Assembly (NCBI GenBank): GCA_964019425.1
Contig: OZ025848.1
Coordinates: forward strand, 62,001-126,000
DNA: 64,000 bases
Source of the DNA: Flectonema sp. DT1601
Taxonomy: Eukaryota > Euglenozoa > Diplonemea > Diplonemida > Diplonemidae
Direction: 5' to 3'
A program made the translations under genes and the position numbers. Every line of letters begins with the position of its first letter. Within the stretch, counting starts at the first letter, position 1. Shown here in pieces: positions 31,401-42,184 of this stretch. The notes below the pieces were generated by a model. The model was not told the origin of the DNA, did no database searches, and saw only the letters and a list, made by a program, of their open reading frames with translations.

Positions 31401-34400
31401 GAAGAATTTGCAGCAAATTTTATTTATTTTGAAGGGTGGGGCTGGGGCTCGGTCTTAGCTTTAACGTTAACATGGGAGCGGCGAAAATTACGTCTTTCGG
31501 GGAGAAAAGCCAAAAAAAAAAAAATAAATTAAAAATTTTTACATAAAAATATAGGAAACACGGCAAGTCTTTGTACATTTTCTTCTACTTGGCAAACACA
31601 AGTCCACGGACAATAAAAAAACCCCAAAGGAAGAAAATTCTTCCTAAGAGGTTAGCTAAATATTCCAAGCAAGCTCGGATGTTGAGACTGTACCAATAAA
31701 GTACAGAAACTGTAGCTTTAGAATCGTTGGTTAACCTTAAAAAGTAGTTACCCCAGGTAATTAGAAATTGTGTGGCTTTTAGAACTACCAACCAGTACTA
31801 ACAGAAATGCTTGCTTGCGGGTAGGGAAGTAAAGGGGAAGAATTTGCAGCAAATTTTATTTATTTTGAAGGGTGGGGCTGGGGCTCGGTCTTAGCTTTAA
31901 CGTTAACATGGGAGCGGCGAAAATTACGTCTTTCGGGGAGAAAAGCCAAAAAAAAAAAAATAAATTAAAAATTTTTACATAAAAATATAGGAAACACGGC
32001 AAGTCTTTGTACATTTTCTTCTACTTGGCAAACACAAGTCCACGGACAATAAAAAAACCCCAAAGGAAGAAAATTCTTCCTAAGAGGTTAGCTAAATATT
32101 CCAAGCAAGCTCGGATGTTGAGACTGTACCAATAAAGTACAGAAACTGTAGCTTTAGAATCGTTGGTTAACCTTAAAAAGTAGTTACCCCAGGTAATTAG
32201 AAATTGTGTGGCTTTTAGAACTACCAACCAGTACTAACAGAAATGCTTGCTTGCGGGTAGGGAAGTAAAGGGGAAGAATTTGCAGCAAATTTTATTTATT
32301 TTGAAGGGTGGGGCTGGGGCTCGGTCTTAGCTTTAACGTTAACATGGGAGCGGCGAAAATTACGTCTTTCGGGGAGAAAAGCCAAAAAAAAAAAAATAAA
32401 TTAAGAATTTTTACATAAAAATATAGGAAACACGGCAAGTCTTTGTACATTTTCTTCTACTTGGCAAACACAAGTCCACGGACAATAAAAAAACCCCAAA
32501 GGAAGAAAATTCTTCCTAAGAGGTTAGCTAAATATTCCAAGCAAGCTCGGATGTTGAGACTGTACCAATAAAGTACAGAAACTGTAGCTTTAGAATCGTT
32601 GGTTAACCTTAAAAAGTAGTTACCCCAGGTAATTAGAAATTGTGTGGCTTTTAGAACTACCAACCAGTACTAACAGAAATGCTTGCTTGCGGGTAGGGAA
32701 GTAAAGGGGAAGAATTTGCAGCAAATTTTATTTATTTTGAAGGGTGGGGCTGGGGCTCGGTCTTAGCTTTAACGTTAACATGGGAGCGGCGAAAATTACG
32801 TCTTTCGGGGAGAAAAGCCAAAAAAAAAAAAATAAATTAAAAATTTTTACATAAAAATATAGGAAACACGGCAAGTCTTTGTACATTTTCTTCTACTTGG
32901 CAAACACAAGTCCACGGACAATAAAAAAACCCCAAAGGAAGAAAATTCTTCCTAAGAGGTTAGCTAAATATTCCAAGCAAGCTCGGATGTTGAGACTGTA
33001 CCAATAAAGTACAGAAACTGTAGCTTTAGAATCGTTGGTTAACCTTAAAAAGTAGTTACCCCAGGTAATTAGAAATTGTGTGGCTTTTAGAACTACCAAC
33101 CAGTACTAACAGAAATGCTTGCTTGCGGGTAGGGAAGTAAAGGGGAAGAATTTGCAGCAAATTTTATTTATTTTGAAGGGTGGGGCTGGGGCTCGGTCTT
33201 AGCTTTAACGTTAACATGGGAGCGGCGAAAATTACGTCTTTCGGGGAGAAAAGCCAAAAAAAAAAAAATAAATTAAAAATTTTTACATAAAAATATAGGA
33301 AACACGGCAAGTCTTTGTACATTTTCTTCTACTTGGCAAACACAAGTCCACGGACAATAAAAAAACCCCAAAGGAAGAAAATTCTTCCTAAGAGGTTAGC
33401 TAAATATTCCAAGCAAGCTCGGATGTTGAGACTGTACCAATAAAGTACAGAAACTGTAGCTTTAGAATCGTTGGTTAACCTTAAAAAGTAGTTACCCCAG
33501 GTAATTAGAAATTGTGTGGCTTTTAGAACTACCAACCAGTACTAACAGAAATGCTTGCTTGCGGGTAGGGAAGTAAAGGGGAAGAATTTGCAGCAAATTT
33601 TATTTATTTTGAAGGGTGGGGCTGGGGCTCGGTCTTAGCTTTAACGTTAACATGGGAGCGGCGAAAATTACGTCTTTCGGGGAGAAAAGCCAAAAAAAAA
33701 AAAATAAATTAAAAATTTTTACATAAAAATATAGGAAACACGGCAAGTCTTTGTACATTTTCTTCTACTTGGCAAACACAAGTCCACGGACAATAAAAAA
33801 ACCCCAAAGGAAGAAAATTCTTCCTAAGAGGTTAGCTAAATATTCCAAGCAAGCTCGGATGTTGAGACTGTACCAATAAAGTACAGAAACTGTAGCTTTA
33901 GAATCGTTGGTTAACCTTAAAAAGTAGTTACCCCAGGTAATTAGAAATTGTGTGGCTTTTAGAACTACCAACCAGTACTAACAGAAATGCTTGCTTGCGG
34001 GTAGGGAAGTAAAGGGGAAGAATTTGCAGCAAATTTTATTTATTTTGAAGGGTGGGGCTGGGGCTCGGTCTTAGCTTTAACGTTAACATGGGAGCGGCGA
34101 AAATTACGTCTTTCGGGGAGAAAAGCCAAAAAAAAAAAAATAAATTAAAAATTTTTACATAAAAATATAGGAAACACGGCAAGTCTTTGTACATTTTCTT
34201 CTACTTGGCAAACACAAGTCCACGGACAATAAAAAAACCCCAAAGGAAGAAAATTCTTCCTAAGAGGTTAGCTAAATATTCCAAGCAAGCTCGGATGTTG
34301 AGACTGTACCAATAAAGTACAGAAACTGTAGCTTTAGAATCGTTGGTTAACCTTAAAAAGTAGTTACCCCAGGTAATTAGAAATTGTGTGGCTTTTAGAA

Positions 34401-35427
34401 CTACCAACCAGTACTAACAGAAATGCTTGCTTGCGGGTAGGGAAGTAAAGGGGAAGAATTTGCAGCAAATTTTATTTATTTTGAAGGGTGGGGCTGGGGC
34501 TCGGTCTTAGCTTTAACGTTAACATGGGAGCGGCGAAAATTACGTCTTTCGGGGAGAAAAGCCAAAAAAAAAAAAATAAATTAAAAATTTTTACATAAAA
34601 ATATAGGAAACACGGCAAGTCTTTGTACATTTTCTTCTACTTGGCAAACACAAGTCCACGGACAATAAAAAAACCCCAAAGGAAGAAAATTCTTCCTAAG
34701 AGGTTAGCTAAATATTCCAAGCAAGCTCGGATGTTGAGACTGTACCAATAAAGTACAGAAACTGTAGCTTTAGAATCGTTGGTTAACCTTAAAAAGTAGT
34801 TACCCCAGGTAATTAGAAATTGTGTGGCTTTTAGAACTACCAACCAGTACTAACAGAAATGCTTGCTTGCGGGTAGGGAAGTAAAGGGGAAGAATTTGCA
34901 GCAAATTTTATTTATTTTGAAGGGTGGGGCTGGGGCTCGGTCTTAGCTTTAACGTTAACATGGGAGCGGCGAAAATTACGTCTTTCGGGGAGAAAAGCCA
35001 AAAAAAAAAAAATAAATTAAAAATTTTTACATAAAAATATAGGAAACACGGCAAGTCTTTGTACATTTTCTTCTACTTGGCAAACACAAGTCCACGGACA
35101 ATAAAAAAACCCCAAAGGAAGAAAATTCTTCCTAAGAGGTTAGCTAAATATTCCAAGCAAGCTCGGATGTTGAGACTGTACCAATAAAGTACAGAAACTG
35201 TAGCTTTAGAATCGTTGGTTAACCTTAAAAAGTAGTTACCCCAGGTAATTAGAAATTGTGTGGCTTTTAGAACTAACCAACCAGTACTAACAGAAATGCT
35301 TGCTTGCGGGTAGGGAAGTAAAGGGGAAGAATTTGCAGCAAATTTTATTTATTTTGAAGGGTGGGGCTGGGGCTCGGTCTTAGCTTTAACGTTAACATGG
35401 GAGCGGCGAAAATTACGTCTTTCGGGG
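19499..35427 (-). repeat. SL RNA gene tandem array, segment 4 and array end
   Basis: Remainder of the split unit, then 36 uninterrupted 436-bp units starting at 19765 + 436k (k = 0 to 35, last at 35025). Periodicity is exact until the last unit, which has one extra base near 35275. Similarity stops at about 35427, within the spacer. Only sparse variants are visible: an A-to-G at 26737, 27173, 29353, 30225 and 32405, and a G-to-A at 21019 and 25379. This indicates strong homogenisation. Confidence 0.95.
19849..35220 (-). ncRNA. Cluster of 36 intact SL RNA genes
   Basis: One SL RNA gene per unit, at 19849-19960, 20285-20396 and so on every 436 bp to 35109-35220. The SL exon is the upper 39 nt of each. 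I saw no change in any exon, splice donor or T-run of this block; all variants noted lie in the spacer. Confidence 0.92.
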
Positions 35428-36162
35428 CCTCCGCCCCCGAAATGCGAAATTTTCGGAAGTGGTAATGCTTCCCCCCCCCACACATTAATGCCGCTGCGCA
35501 GCAACCCCAAGCCCTTCGGTGACACAGCGCAAACAAGGCTTCCAAAAGTCGGTAAAAGAAAGTAATAAAAACAGAAATTAGAGGAACGCAAAGAATAAAT
35601 TTTATCCTTTTTCACTGTAACTAATTCAATTTACTCTATTAATATATTCTTACTTATTTAGTGGAATTGTAACGTATTATAATAGACCATAATAGACAAT
35701 TTGGAGAAATATTCAAAAAAAGAAAAGCTTTTGTGCAAGCAAAGTGGTATCTCTTGTACAGGTTTGCATCAAAAACGAATAATCCAGAACCCTTAACCTG
35801 GCAAAGGTAGACAAGGTCAAATATAATCACACCCACTTCAACTTCTTCATTTGTTCAACAGTTTCTTTATGCATTTTTTCCTCACTTTTATTGTCTTAAC
35901 AAGTTTTCATGGGGACAAGAAGTGACAACCAAAAGTTTAGAACACAAATTTCTATGAAACTATTTATGTCCCATAATCCAAAATAGTTTGCCACAACTAG
36001 TACATAATCATAAATAATGATAACGAGTTAATTAAGCCACAATTATCTTGCTGACAAACAATGAGTTGTAAAAAAAGGAAAAACTAATTCCACAAAAAAG
36101 TTTCTGAAATGTCCAATCTCAACATGAAAGTTCCTAAAACGGACAGCTGTTTTTTTTTTTTT
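35428..36162. other. Non-coding edge of the SL array
   Basis: Array similarity ends abruptly at a GC-rich stretch (35428-35545: a C8 run and the palindrome GCTGCGCAGC). AT-rich DNA with a T16 tract near 36150 follows. The short open frames here lack an ATG and resemble nothing. No gene seen. Confidence 0.5.
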
Positions 36163-36438
36163 TTAGCTTACTGCTATGTGCATTTCAGGTTTGCCCAAAG
36201 TCATGGGATTTTTTTCCCACATGGCAAGGCCAGACGAGATGAGTGAAATACACTGAACCTGCTTGTGGCCTGGGGCTAGGCCTGGCTGTGCCTGGATCGG
36301 CATAGCTTGGTATAGGGATTGCGAATTTTGGTAGAGACACTTGTCCAAACTTGTCAGCTCATACAACCATGAGAGTTCAGAGTGTAGAGGTGCATCACAA
36401 GCGTCAGAGAGGAGTCCACAAGAGAAATCCAGCATCAT
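36163..36438 (-). CDS. Possible small protein, 91 aa
   Basis: ATG-initiated frame (MMLDFSCGLLSDACDAPL...), four bases after a pyrimidine-rich CTTCTAAAG that could be a trans-splice acceptor. The stop codon is followed at once by an A-rich tract. Orientation and spacing fit the gene cluster, but I recognise no domain and the composition is unremarkable. It may be chance. Confidence 0.3.
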   Translation of the reverse strand: MMLDFSCGLLSDACDAPLHSELSWLYELTSLDKCLYQNSQSLYQAMPIQAQPGLAPGHKQVQCISLISSGLAMWEKNPMTLGKPEMHIAVS

Positions 36439-36687
36439 GAATCTTTAGAAGAGTGATACAGCTCGGTATGTTCATTGTACATTTTAGATAGCAGCAATCA
36501 TATTTATTTTTCCTGATCAAAAAAATAACATTAAGAACCGAGAAAACACACCAATTTTGATTATTTCGATTAATGTCTGATGGGCAAGGGAAGTCGACAT
36601 AGCGTGCATTCTGTTTCAAAACTACTTCGCTCAGGGTTTTTTTCGAGCGAGTAACGTGCAGCCAACTAATTAAGTTAATGAACTCAA

Positions 36688-37155
36688 TTACGATAATAAC
36701 ACTTTCAAGTACTCTAACGACGGCTCATAAACGGGAGACTTGTCACTCTCTCTGGGCCCTGCAATGTTCAGTTCAGCAATGTTGTTGTCACATATCCATT
36801 TCCTGGTTTCTTGCAGAGATGTTTTCGAAGGTGGCACTGAAACATCAACCACATGACATGGCTTGTTATGTTTCTTTGCAAATTTAGAAGTTAGTTCTGT
36901 GCCGCCTCTGGGAATAACTTTTTGCCACACAAGGAGCAATGTGCCATCTGTGTCTCTTACATTCCATTCCGTCCGTACCTGATATCCTCTGGCTTTAGTC
37001 TCTTTCAGTGGATACTTCAAATCAATTGGACCATCTTCCGCACGGCGACCTTGTGGACACCATCCTTCAATGGCTATCCCCAAGAACAGCCCTGCGTCCA
37101 GTCCGGCTCTATCAGCACCTGTCTGGCCACCACTGACAAGTTTCCTAAGCGACAT
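36688..37155 (-). CDS. Putative molybdenum carrier / SLOG-fold protein
   Basis: 155 aa. The N-terminus LRKLVSGGQTGADRAGLDAG is the glycine-rich nucleotide-binding motif of the putative molybdenum carrier family (SLOG superfamily, Rossmann-like). It is followed by GWCPQGRRAEDG and RTEWNVRDTDGTLLLV, both characteristic blocks, and GGTELT. Family members bind a small ligand or nucleotide; the substrate is unknown. The length is close to the family norm, so the gene seems complete. The start ATG is 8 nt after TTTTCAACAG (AG at 37164-37166), a good trans-splice acceptor. About 130 nt separate it from the acetyltransferase stop upstream. Molybdenum binding is only a family label. Confidence 0.8.
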   Translation of the reverse strand: MSLRKLVSGGQTGADRAGLDAGLFLGIAIEGWCPQGRRAEDGPIDLKYPLKETKARGYQVRTEWNVRDTDGTLLLVWQKVIPRGGTELTSKFAKKHNKPCHVVDVSVPPSKTSLQETRKWICDNNIAELNIAGPRESDKSPVYEPSLEYLKVLLS

Positions 37156-37285
37156 AGATGCTTCTGTTGAAAATGATTGAAAGAGAGTGGATTGTCCACA
37201 CGTTGAACTGCTAATGTAAAAAGCTTAGCATGCAAGATCGCTCCTGAATAGCAAAGGATAGGGAAACAAACAATTGCAAAAACAG

Positions 37286-37873
37286 TTACCAAAGTGGTCT
37301 GTTCAGTATGACCTCTTCATCAGTGTCGAGGATATCGTCTGCAAAAGTTCCACTCCCTCGAATACAGAGAACGTCATCAAAAGAATTGGCACTATCAGAT
37401 TCAGCATATTTGAAACGCCTGACGGCACCTTCAAAGATTTCGAATCCGCACTTCTGATAGAACGCGCTGTCTGAGGATGAGCAACACCCGACTGCGGCTA
37501 TCCCTTGTGATTTTGAATGTCCAGCAAGTTTCGCTGCAATTAAACGGTTGATTCCCTTGTTGTGGGCTTTTTTCTTAACAGCAATGTCAGTAACTACCTG
37601 AAGATCATATCCCTTCTTTTTATGGTTGATGGTCACAGGTCGTAACCTTCCCGCTCCCAGTATCTCGTGATTTTCAGTTGAGTCGTCGCAAACGATGCAA
37701 AATGTGTCTTGTTCATAGTCTTCTGGTTTAACTAACATTTCCGATGCCCCTCCCTCATTTGGATCCGGATAAGTTGCGCACCACAATTCAGTAAGTTCGT
37801 CTTTCACACCTTGTGTTCCATCGCGGACATCTGCTCCTGGAATGATCATCACATCGAGTGATGAATTAATCAT
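37286..37873 (-). CDS. GNAT-family N-acetyltransferase
   Basis: 195 aa from the ATG at 37873 (MINSSLDVMIIPGAD). The start was chosen because TTTGTCTCAG (AG at 37884-37886) lies 10 nt before it. An ATG at 37936 in frame would add 21 residues but has no good acceptor. The GNAT core is visible: ILGAGRLRP (strand 4 region), VTDIAVKKKAHNKGINRLI (acetyl-CoA binding motif A, R/K-x-x-x-x-G-x-x) and SDSAFYQKCGFEIFEGAVRRF (motif B). The acceptor substrate cannot be inferred. The gene lies about 120 nt downstream of the YqaJ-type gene on the same strand. Confidence 0.75.
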   Translation of the reverse strand: MINSSLDVMIIPGADVRDGTQGVKDELTELWCATYPDPNEGGASEMLVKPEDYEQDTFCIVCDDSTENHEILGAGRLRPVTINHKKKGYDLQVVTDIAVKKKAHNKGINRLIAAKLAGHSKSQGIAAVGCCSSSDSAFYQKCGFEIFEGAVRRFKYAESDSANSFDDVLCIRGSGTFADDILDTDEEVILNRPLW

Positions 37874-37989
37874 CTTGTAGTGTCTGAGACAAACTGAAGT
37901 CTTTAGTTGTGTAATTGAAAGTAAAATCGCCTTCATCACAGATAACAATCCGTGGTAAGAAGATATTCATTGGCGAGGCATGCTGAATG

Positions 37990-39468
37990 CTATTCATTAC
38001 AGCACTTCACTCGTTTGATATTGCGATCAGAAGACGGTGCAGCAGTTTTTTCCGACAAACGGCCAGAAAAGGGAGAACACAATCCACTCCAGCAAGACAC
38101 AAAGAACGATGCCCAGAAATGAGTTGCTTCACATTGAAAGGCTGAGGCTATAATAAGAGCTGCAGCGGTAGCAGATGATATTGTCGTGTGAATGGAAGCA
38201 AACAACTGATAGTTCTCGTACTCAGCATCCATCGGACACCCGTCTACGCGAGACGGTGGTATAAGAGGAAGAATTGTTTGCTGTACAAGATTTTCAGGAA
38301 GTTTGGGCCACGCAAATTTTGAGTCTTCCAAAAACCAACATTCTCCACAACGCCAAGAAACCGCAAACATCAGCCTTCCGAAGATCAACTCCCAGATAGC
38401 AGTCGTTTCGGGAGACCTTCGAATTCGATACAAACAATAAACTTCATCATGATATACAAAGAAATCACAATACTGTCTGCCAGTGATGTGCAACTGACCA
38501 ATTATTTGACAGTAATAAGAAGGCTTTATTCCCCGATAGCAGGCGGGGAATGCACTGGGGGAATGAAATCCGTAATACGGACACTTGATTTCAAGCAGCC
38601 CATCGTCTTCGATGACACCATCGGGGGATGCGCCGATTAATTGATTACGGGGGTTAGCTGGTATCCAAAATGACCCTGGAAAAACTTTTTTGTCGAGAAG
38701 CACTTCGTACATGATGCGGACAGGATCTTCCAAGCGATTACCGTGCTGGGTAGCCACGTTACCTTTAAAAGAAAGGGTAGAGTCATAATCAAGAGAGGTA
38801 ACCTTTTGGACCCACCCGTACAAAAAACCCTCAATACCAATAGCAAGTCCAAACTCAGACGCGGTGACACCCCTTGTGTAGCAAGTTATTTGCCTTCCGC
38901 AAGAGTACTTCTCAACCTCACGTGCCCAACTAAGTTTCTCTACCTCCACCCCAACGTTATTGACATCCCAAACCGGATACTGCAGAGCCTGCATTGTCCG
39001 AACATCTAATCCGTGTTGTCCAAGTATTGGAGGGATCTTTGTTCGTTGTAACGAACCAGTTATAACTTTAAATGTGGAAAGGTTTTCCTTGAAAGTTGGT
39101 GGAATACCTTGACACAAGTGTACAGAACCATGAAGAATGTAATTAAGTTGATTAATATTCGAAGGGAGGTATTCAGGCAGAAGGATCTTTGCAGTTTTCG
39201 GAGTTTCGAGTAATTCCCTGGGAGAAGTACAAATTGAAAAGTTTTCGCTGTCATCATCAAATCGAACTTCCACTCCACCTTCAACTTTGTGACAGCGTCC
39301 ATCCCACCTTCGAAGGAAAATATGACCTCCGTCGTCAGAGTACACATGTTTCCATCTTCCAATCTGATCTGATGGCATTTTATTTTTTACTACCAAAACA
39401 TCAGAAGGAAGCTTCAGTATCTCTGATGGAGTTGCTGCATTACACAGAGTTATAATTACTATTCTCAT
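37990..39468 (-). CDS. YqaJ-type (lambda-exonuclease-like) nuclease domain protein
   Basis: 492 aa, complete: the ATG is 5 nt after TTCTTCTTCTCAG (AG at 39474-39476). Residues about 195-345 form a YqaJ/lambda-exonuclease PD-(D/E)xK fold. Visible are E247 in NRLEDP, D283 in GASPDG, E293 and K295 in LLEIKCP, and Q321 in YYCQIIGQL, followed by the usual TGRQYCDFFVYH. All expected catalytic positions are present. The N-terminal ~190 residues are unlike the family; the C-terminus has a short hydrophobic stretch (about 430-447) and a basic tail. Eukaryotic YqaJ proteins are often of viral or transposon origin, yet this one sits among ordinary host genes as a single open frame with a clean acceptor. 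DNA end-processing is a reasonable guess. Confidence 0.8.
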   Translation of the reverse strand: MRIVIITLCNAATPSEILKLPSDVLVVKNKMPSDQIGRWKHVYSDDGGHIFLRRWDGRCHKVEGGVEVRFDDDSENFSICTSPRELLETPKTAKILLPEYLPSNINQLNYILHGSVHLCQGIPPTFKENLSTFKVITGSLQRTKIPPILGQHGLDVRTMQALQYPVWDVNNVGVEVEKLSWAREVEKYSCGRQITCYTRGVTASEFGLAIGIEGFLYGWVQKVTSLDYDSTLSFKGNVATQHGNRLEDPVRIMYEVLLDKKVFPGSFWIPANPRNQLIGASPDGVIEDDGLLEIKCPYYGFHSPSAFPACYRGIKPSYYCQIIGQLHITGRQYCDFFVYHDEVYCLYRIRRSPETTAIWELIFGRLMFAVSWRCGECWFLEDSKFAWPKLPENLVQQTILPLIPPSRVDGCPMDAEYENYQLFASIHTTISSATAAALIIASAFQCEATHFWASFFVSCWSGLCSPFSGRLSEKTAAPSSDRNIKRVKCCNE

Positions 39469-39476
39469 TGTTCCTG

Positions 39477-40247
39477 AGAAGAAGAATTAATTATTTAGCA
39501 AAAAAATGGTACTAATTAAACAAACTAAAATGCTGCAGCTGTAGTAAGAAATACTATTGCACTTTCAGCAGTGACATTCGTTATGGCAGACACTACTTTG
39601 CAATGAATTTTTTTTTTTTTTTTTTTTAATTGGGTTGCGTACTTCCCTTCTCTAGGGAGCAGGGTTTTTTTTTTTGTTTTGTTTTTTTTTTAACTATTTT
39701 TCTCTCTAGGGTTTTCTCTAACTGTAAAAATAGTTAATATCGAATGCGACAGAACGTCAGCAATTGTGAGCAGCCGGTTTTTTTTTTTTTAAATTCATTG
39801 TGTGCTTTTTCCATTTCTATTCTTTTTTGATGTTTTTTTTTCCTTCTTTTTCTTGGTTTCTCCTCCTCTTCTTTTTTTGTTTTTGTTCCCAGACTTCTCT
39901 ATACAATGTGTTCTCCTTTTTTGGCATTTTTTTTCGTTGTTTTGTTTTTTTTTGTTTTTCGTTGTTTCTTCCTTTTTTTTTTTTTTTTTTGTTTCTTCAG
40001 TTGCTGAATTAGATAAAAGAAAGCGAATTGTAATTTCTTCGCTTTTTCTAATACCACTGCGGAGGTAAATCTTGTAGCAACATCCATTAGAGGTAAGGAA
40101 TTCTTTTTTAAGAGCCTTCACAGGCCGACGGATCAAAAGCAGCACGACAGACACCCATCGACGAGGTGAAAAGAAGGGGATTTTGGGGGGTTACAAGTTT
40201 TGGTTGGATACCGAGCGGGAATAACGACTTAGTACAACTGCTCTACG
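39477..40247. other. Homopolymer-rich intergenic region
   Basis: Long T-rich tracts on the plus strand (T17 near 39610, T-rich 39780-40000). The open frames here are low-complexity Phe/Lys runs caused by the tracts. No gene seen. Confidence 0.5.
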
Positions 40248-41514
40248 TTACGCTTCTTCAGGGCCGAAGTCTTTGTCCTGTGTGTGTTTTGTACATTAAA
40301 ATCACGCTCTATTTTTTTCAATCTAAAACATCAATCAACTAACATACCGGGTTAAAAGAGTGTTCCTTTGGAAACGTACATCCATTATTCCTTATAATAG
40401 TTGATGCACAGTACTGGGCGGCACGGATGCACTGCATGAGGGACTTGTGATTGCTTAACTGTTTGGTTTTTTTTATTTATCGATACAGAAATTACGTATC
40501 AGAACCTAAACTACAAGTACAACTAACATACTCCGCTTAAGAATCCACCAACGAAAGCGTCACCAGCGCCGTTAAGATCGACAATTGAGTCAGGCGGAAG
40601 ATCTGGAGTATCATACTGAGTCACTCCAGATGGAGTTGCGACTACTGTCGGATCACTCCCGTGTGTAATTATAACTACTCTTGGTCGAGACTTATTCACC
40701 TTCGGAAGCGTCACAAGCCGGATAGCTATCTCGACATGGTCTCCGTCAATTCCCCATCCTTGAGTCTGACTGTAGGCTGCAGCATCATTCTTATTACCAA
40801 ACAAGTAGTCCACATATGGCATTATCTCAACCCAGGCTTCCTTATAAATAGAACAGAGGTATGGAGCTGATAAGTTCATTGAAAATATTTTATTATTGTC
40901 GGCGCAGTGCTTTGCAAGCTGGAGTGGAGACTGAGGGCTGCTTATAGTGTTGAAGAAGAACCCAGCAGAATAGAATATTGACGCCCGCTGGACTTCTCTC
41001 TGGACAATCTCACTGTTTAGGTGTTCTAATGTAAATCTAAGAGCCGCACCTAAGTTAGCGAGGAGCGATCTTTCTTTGCCAGCTATGAGGCATGCACATG
41101 TACCCTGTTTTGTTGTTTTTTTCTATTACCCAAAGAAAACGATAACACCACAACATTATTACATACGGTGGGAAAGTCCGACACGGTGTCAAAGAGAGGG
41201 GTAACTCCATAGTCTTTAAGTGACGCAACAAGGATTTTTCCAAATTCATCGTCTCCGAGAGTACCAGAGAAGCTGCAAGTCTGATTCTTAGTCAGCCACT
41301 GGCACACTCGAATAGCGTTCATGGTAGCGCCTCCCGGGACGTAAATAACATCGTCCCGCTGTTTAATTTCTTCGTAAACTGGTAACTGTTCCGGGAGTGC
41401 GAGAGTTGTTTGACCTGGAACTACTTTATACTTTTCTAAGAATGGGATATCGACGTGGCTTGAGATATCGAGAAGCGGGTGACCAAATCCGATGACACGG
41501 AGAGGCTCACTCAT
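40248..41514 (-). CDS. ADK: Adenosine kinase, four exons
   Basis: Phosphorylates adenosine to AMP with ATP (purine salvage, cytosol). Exons are 41514-41167, 41104-40532, 40458-40348 and 40277-40248. The introns are 62, 73 and 70 bp, all GTATGT...CAG. The joined length is 353 aa, matching the eukaryotic enzyme. PfkB-family ribokinase fold: IGFGHPLLDIS at the N-terminus, GGATMNAIRV sugar-binding block, PTGTCACLIAGKERSL across intron 1, MNLSAPYLC, MPYVDYLFGN, and the anion-hole/catalytic NGAGDAFVGGF (Asp about 298) near the end of exon 2. Exon 3 encodes the conserved C-terminal CIRAAQYCASTIIRNNGCTFP, and exon 4 adds nine residues (DKDFGPEEA). The start is the ATG at 41514; the frame upstream lacks another ATG. 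Confidence 0.93.
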
Positions 41515-42184
41515 CTTTTGCAAAGGCAGGGCCACCTGCCGCTGCCCTCTCGAAAGACGTCCCGTAGCTGCGGGTTGTGTGCTACTGAAGTGTGGGGAGG
41601 AATGTAAAAATTAAAAATAATATTTTTAATTTTAAATTATTAAATAAAACATAAAATTGGAAATATCGAATAAAACATATTTCATATTCATCAAACCTTT
41701 CTTCCTGAGAGAGAAAATATAAAAATAAAGTTCCCACCATTTTATGTTGAGAAAACTACAGCTTCCTCGTAAATTTTGTTAACCAAATAGAATTCGTAAA
41801 ATAACCAAATTTCATTTCACTTTTTTTTTTTTTTTTTTTTTTTTTTTCCCCCTATGTTAAAAGCCTACACGTGAGTAGTGTTTCTGTTACTCAAAGTAGA
41901 TGACACCGTTGAAAGCATCAAAAATTTTAGCTGTCTACTATTTTATGAAATAAAGGGTAGCAGTTCTCTGCCTGCCTCAACTAGAAAAAAAACGCTCCCT
42001 TTGCTTGAATGCATGTCGTAACTATAAGTAATCACCTTGATACTTATCTGTAGTTATTAGCAATGGAGTTTTCCTTGCAATTGTTTGACTCATCAACAAA
42101 TGACAATTTCCTTCCTTCGGAAGTTATTGAAGTGCCGGAGACTAAGTATCAGAATACCGAGGGGGACATATTATGTTCATTCGT
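41515..42184. other. Intergenic region with a long T tract
   Basis: AT-rich, with a T27-class tract near 41820-41847. No open frame of interest and no RNA gene recognised. Confidence 0.45.

Noticed and set aside
19765-35427. CRISPR array or centromeric satellite
   Set aside because: There is no repeat-spacer alternation; the whole 436-bp unit is repeated and encodes SL RNA.
39795-40154. 119-codon Lys-rich minus frame and Phe-rich plus frames
   Set aside because: Products of long T tracts, low complexity.
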